Source: Streptomyces sp. NBC_00083
GTDB taxonomy: Bacteria > Actinomycetota > Actinomycetes > Streptomycetales > Streptomycetaceae
Assembly (NCBI RefSeq): GCF_026343295.1
Contig: NZ_JAPELY010000002.1
Coordinates: 1,488,001-1,552,000 of the forward strand
Length of the DNA stretch: 64,000 nucleotides
Reading direction: 5' to 3'
Of the stretch, positions 60,586-64,000 are shown in pieces (within the stretch, counting starts at the first letter, position 1; each line of letters opens with the position of its first letter). Position numbers and translations under genes: made by a program. The notes under the pieces were generated by a model that was not told where the DNA came from, did no database searches, and saw nothing but the letters and a program-made list of their open reading frames with translations.

Positions 60586-63500
60586 CAGCCCTCGCCGCCG
60601 TGTGCCTGTACGTCATCACCCTGGTCGGCGTGGGGTACCCGCCACTGGATTTCGATCTCGACGCCGGGGTGTGCGGCCACGTAGTCGCGGATCTCGCCCT
60701 GTATCGCGTTAAGGGCCTCACTGAGCGCGGTCTCCAGCGCAGTCGAAGACTCCGCTGAGACCCGACGCGGACGGCGAGGGGCAACCGGAGCGACCGGGGT
60801 ACTGGGCGTCGGCGTCGGCTGTTCGAAGCGCTCGACGTTCTCGTCGTCCGTATCGGCAGGGGGAAAAACCACCACCGGTTCCTCGGGCGGGGGCGGCGTG
60901 GGCGCGACGGGCGCCACGACGCTGCGGCGCGCTGCCTCGTTGATCATCGACACGGCCTGACTGCGCGCACTACGCAGCACCGGGGCGAGCTCGGTGTCGA
61001 ACTCGGCGGCCGCCGCTGTCTCCGCGATTTCGTCGAGCAAAAGCCTTGACCGGTCAGCGAGATCATCCCCGCGCTCTGTGTACTGCCGAAGACTCTCGAT
61101 GAGGTCCCAGTCGGTGCTCTCCAGAGCATCCAGCACGCGCTGAGCCGAGGACATGGTCTTGGCCAGCACGACATCAGTGCTCGCGTACGTAGCCACGGCA
61201 AGGTCACGGGCAAGCGGAGTCGGCTGCGAGTGCTGCTTGATCCGAGCCAGCAGATCGGCCGCGTCGCGCACCGACTGCTCGCGTGCGCTGAGGGCCTCGC
61301 CACTGATACCGAGGGCGGTTCTGAATCGGGTCAGCGCCCGCCGCAACCCGTTGACAGCCGCCTCGCGCTCCGCCGCTTTCGCGTGAACGTCCGTGGCGAG
61401 TGCGTTGACGTTCCGGGCGAACAGCATCCGCGAGACACTCGTGCCGAATAGCGCCGCGGCCCGGGTATGTGCCGCCGTGAACTCTTCCTCGCTGGGTCGC
61501 TCCTGGGCCCGCAGTGCCCAGCCGGGTCCGATCTGATCCAGCGCGGGGGCCTCTTCCGCCTGCCCGTTGTAGATCCAGGAGCGGTCCGAGAGCAGTGCGT
61601 ACGTGGCGATCACCAGGTTTGAGACGAGCTTGTCGAGGCCCGTCCAGCCGAGCTCGGCGATCCAGACGCGGATGTCCTCGACCGAGAAGTCGCCCTTGGC
61701 GCCGCGCTTGCCTGCCTGCTGGTCGATGTGGCGGCGCCAGTCGGTGGAGACGTTCAGTGGTCCGTCGTGCACTTCACCCAGCTGTAGCGCGTGCACGATC
61801 CGCGCCACGTCCGTGATGTCACCGCTGTCGACCACGACCCGGCGTGAGCCATCGTCCATGGCCTTGGCGATCCAGCCATATGCCTTCTTGAACTTTGCGG
61901 CAGTGACCGGTTTGCGACTTTCCTGACGGTCGAAGTTCGGGTGCTTGGGATACAGAGTGTCCAGCAACCCGTCGGCGAGCTTCAGCAGGTTGTACTCGAA
62001 GACGCCGCCCCCCTGGAGCTGCGGAGTGTGTCCGGCATACAACGAGTGGACGTGTTTGCCCTCGGTCACCTGGGCGCCGAGGTCGGTCTCGTTGGCCTTG
62101 GCGATTCCGTACGCCTGGTGCAATACCTGGCCCAACTGCGAGACGAGTGTCTCGCGCTGTGCCTCCAACTGATGCCTGACCCGCACCTGGTCGTCGGACG
62201 ACAGGTGGGTCGCGAAGTCCTTCAATCGGTCCCTACCGAGCAGGTAATTGATCTTCAGGAGTCGGCCGAGCTGGGTGCCTCGCTGGGCGGAGAGGAAGGA
62301 TGGCAGCCAGACGATGGTCGCCGCGTCGGGCTTCTCTCGCTGCAGGCGGAAGACTCGATTCTCGTCTGCGCTGGGCCGGCCGTCTTCGTTCTCGTCGAAG
62401 GGGTAGTCGATGACGAACCGGATCCGGTCCGGGGAGGACGGCTCGAACTGTGCGTCGGGCAGGATCTGGGTATCGCTCACGTTCTCGAAGACGAACTCGG
62501 CCATGCGCCGCGTGCCGTGCCAGACGATCTCGCGATCGGCGACGAAGCCACCATTGTCGACGACGCCCAGCTCTCGCCACAGCCATTCCTGCACCCACCG
62601 CTTGCGGGCGCCGTGCGTGTCCTTCTCGCCGACGCTGTCCAGGATCGGCTCCACGTCCAGATCGGACAGATGCAGCGTGAAGACCGGGTCCGCGTCGTTG
62701 CCGTCACTGCGCAACTCACCGGGGAACTCCGCCTGGAGTTCCTGCATCCGCTTGACCACGATCCGGTCCTCCTGCCCGGTGCGGGAGCGGATCGATCCGT
62801 GGTTCAGGGCAGCGAGGCGCGGCCCCGTGAGGCGGGTGAGAGCAGGCACCTCGGGCGCGAGGTAGGCGAGCAGCATCGTCTTGATGAAGCGGTCATCGGC
62901 CTTGTACTTGGCGTCGTCCGCCGAACCGTACTTCTGGAGGAGGTGGTCCTTGACCTTGCCGTGGAAGCGAGTTGCCGCGTCGGATTCGCTGCGCAGCCGG
63001 TCGGTGAACGCCTCGCCCATTCCCTCGGCCAGCACGTCCCACAGGTCACCCAGCGGGATCAGCTCACCGACCTTCATGTCCTCGCGTCGTTTGTAGAGCA
63101 TCTGTTGGAGCAGCTTGAGACCGGTGCGCTCCCGCTGGAGCGCACCGGAGAGCGCGACCAGGACGTTGAGGAGGACGGGCGAGACCGGGTACAGCGCCTT
63201 GAAGTCGGCCCAGTCCGCATGGGTGGCGCCGTTGGCGTCGAGCAGCACGTCCCGCACCGACTGGTTGGACGTCTCGACCCGGGCGAAGGCTGCTTCGAGT
63301 GCGGCCTTGGCGGCGTCGTCCTTCGGCTTGAGGACCCGCTCCTTGATGATCTCCGGGAGGTTGCGGTCTTCCAGGCTGATCGGGTCGATGCGGCCCGCCA
63401 GGTACTTGACCTGCTGTTCCAGGTTCTTGGCGTCAGCGCCGACCGCGTCCGAGCCGATCAGCTCGGAGAGGTCGCGCTGGCGGGAGATGAACGAGATGAC

Positions 63501-64000
63501 CGGCAGGGCGCGGCCACCCGTACCTGACTCGATCAGCTTGACGAGCTTGTTCACCTCGTCATTGACGAAGGTCCGCTCCCGGAGATGCGCCTGGAGCCAG
63601 AGAATCAGCTCGTCGAGGAAGAGAATCAGCCCGTCATAGCCAAGGGACTTGGCGTGCTGGCTGATGATGTCGAGACCGTTCTCAAGCGGCAGGAAGGCAT
63701 TCTTCGCGCCGATCGCACTCAGTGAGTACGAGGAGTACGGACCGGATACCAGTGCGGACGCCAGCCAGTTGCGGACCGTCTCGCCGGGGGCGGCGGCGAA
63801 GGCCTCGTCGAGGAGCGCCGCGGACCAGACCTCCGGCGCCTCCTTGACGTCGAGGTTGACCAGGTCGCCCTCGTCATCGGCGCTCTCCTGCGGAGCGGTG
63901 TTGGTGTCCTTCGGCAGCGCGGGGTTGCCGAGCCAGCGGACGAACTCCGTGTCATCGGAGAAGAACTCCCGCTGGCGGCGGGCATCTTCGAACATCGCGT
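60585..64000 (-). CDS. pglY: BREX ATPase PglY (DUF6079), 5' truncated by the window end
   Basis: The visible 1,138 or so residues are the middle and C-terminal part of the large BREX AAA-type ATPase; the reading frame runs open through base 64000. Walker B is GLILFLDELILWL at about residues 122-134, counted from the Met at 63995, but no Walker A is seen, so the N-terminus lies outside the window; Streptomyces coelicolor PglY has about 1,294 residues. The family mediates phage exclusion with the PglX methyltransferase and PglW kinase, which would be expected further upstream on this strand. Low-complexity Pro/Val/Glu stretches occur near the C-terminus. Confidence 0.93.
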   Translation of the reverse strand, partial: AMFEDARRQREFFSDDTEFVRWLGNPALPKDTNTAPQESADDEGDLVNLDVKEAPEVWSAALLDEAFAAAPGETVRNWLASALVSGPYSSYSLSAIGAKNAFLPLENGLDIISQHAKSLGYDGLILFLDELILWLQAHLRERTFVNDEVNKLVKLIESGTGGRALPVISFISRQRDLSELIGSDAVGADAKNLEQQVKYLAGRIDPISLEDRNLPEIIKERVLKPKDDAAKAALEAAFARVETSNQSVRDVLLDANGATHADWADFKALYPVSPVLLNVLVALSGALQRERTGLKLLQQMLYKRREDMKVGELIPLGDLWDVLAEGMGEAFTDRLRSESDAATRFHGKVKDHLLQKYGSADDAKYKADDRFIKTMLLAYLAPEVPALTRLTGPRLAALNHGSIRSRTGQEDRIVVKRMQELQAEFPGELRSDGNDADPVFTLHLSDLDVEPILDSVGEKDTHGARKRWVQEWLWRELGVVDNGGFVADREIVWHGTRRMAEFVFENVSDTQILPDAQFEPSSPDRIRFVIDYPFDENEDGRPSADENRVFRLQREKPDAATIVWLPSFLSAQRGTQLGRLLKINYLLGRDRLKDFATHLSSDDQVRVRHQLEAQRETLVSQLGQVLHQAYGIAKANETDLGAQVTEGKHVHSLYAGHTPQLQGGGVFEYNLLKLADGLLDTLYPKHPNFDRQESRKPVTAAKFKKAYGWIAKAMDDGSRRVVVDSGDITDVARIVHALQLGEVHDGPLNVSTDWRRHIDQQAGKRGAKGDFSVEDIRVWIAELGWTGLDKLVSNLVIATYALLSDRSWIYNGQAEEAPALDQIGPGWALRAQERPSEEEFTAAHTRAAALFGTSVSRMLFARNVNALATDVHAKAAEREAAVNGLRRALTRFRTALGISGEALSAREQSVRDAADLLARIKQHSQPTPLARDLAVATYASTDVVLAKTMSSAQRVLDALESTDWDLIESLRQYTERGDDLADRSRLLLDEIAETAAAAEFDTELAPVLRSARSQAVSMINEAARRSVVAPVAPTPPPPEEPVVVFPPADTDDENVERFEQPTPTPSTPVAPVAPRRPRRVSAESSTALETALSEALNAIQGEIRDYVAAHPGVEIEIQWRVPHADQGDDVQAHGGEG

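Overview
The window looks like Streptomyces chromosome. It has very high G+C with GC-rich third codon positions, frequent GTG starts, TANNNT boxes placed 6-8 nt before some start codons, and a set of actinobacterial core genes (sepH, cutRS, parC, dut, kdpDE, a TrkA/CeoBC pair, and a Pat acetyltransferase with its GNAT domain at the N-terminus). From memory, most of 11.5-52.6 kb follows one conserved Streptomyces block. The part from about 34 to 52.6 kb also matches the mycobacterial neighbourhood suhB - DUF4193 - DUF3093 - dut - DUF3710 - OB-fold - DUF3159 - ceoC/ceoB - APC permease - TrmA-like methyltransferase.

Layout. 0-5.4 kb: a carbohydrate-use operon with two ABC sugar permeases (the first cut by the window edge), a GH13 alpha-glucosidase and a secreted GH87-like alpha-1,3-glucanase/mycodextranase; together they suggest import and breakdown of an alpha-glucan. 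5.5-11.5 kb: an alpha/beta hydrolase, two divergent citrate synthases (one with an N-terminal DNA-binding helix-turn-helix) around an AT-rich palindrome, an FAD monooxygenase and a CobW-type metallochaperone GTPase. 11.5-24.9 kb: parC, a two-gene M16 protease, a c-di-AMP (ydaO) riboswitch ahead of an M23 peptidase, a GntR regulator, HPr, Pat, a DUF5998 protein, a phosphodiesterase-like protein and thymidine kinase. 25-35.4 kb: SDR, VOC, rhodanese, sepH, a membrane protein with a regular array of threonine motifs, an FAD lactone oxidase with an MFS transporter, ferrochelatase and inositol monophosphatase. 35.4-42.7 kb: cutRS, DUF4193, DUF3093, a hotdog thioesterase, dut, DUF3710 and an orphan ABC ATPase. 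42.8-52.6 kb: a potassium-themed stretch with kdpDE (no kdpFABC in view), two TrkA/RCK proteins (no TrkH in view) and a KimA-like permease, closed by a TrmA-like RNA methyltransferase.

At about 52.6 kb the core block ends and an accessory island begins. It holds most of a type 2 BREX (Pgl) phage-defence operon on the minus strand: pglY (5' end outside the window), pglZ, brxD and brxHI, joined by stop/start overlaps. An unrecognised 462-residue winged-helix/coiled-coil protein follows on the same strand. pglW and pglX are not in the window and would be expected beyond the right edge. The junction carries four short direct repeats of GACGCACG. This island and the unknown gene at its end are the best candidates here for something undescribed.

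Regulatory signals found: the c-di-AMP riboswitch, several strong hairpin terminators, a structured leader before the DUF4193 gene, a 23-bp tandem repeat between the MFS gene and hemH, and perfect palindromes in several divergent or upstream regions. No tRNA, rRNA, CRISPR array, insertion sequence or prophage gene was recognised.
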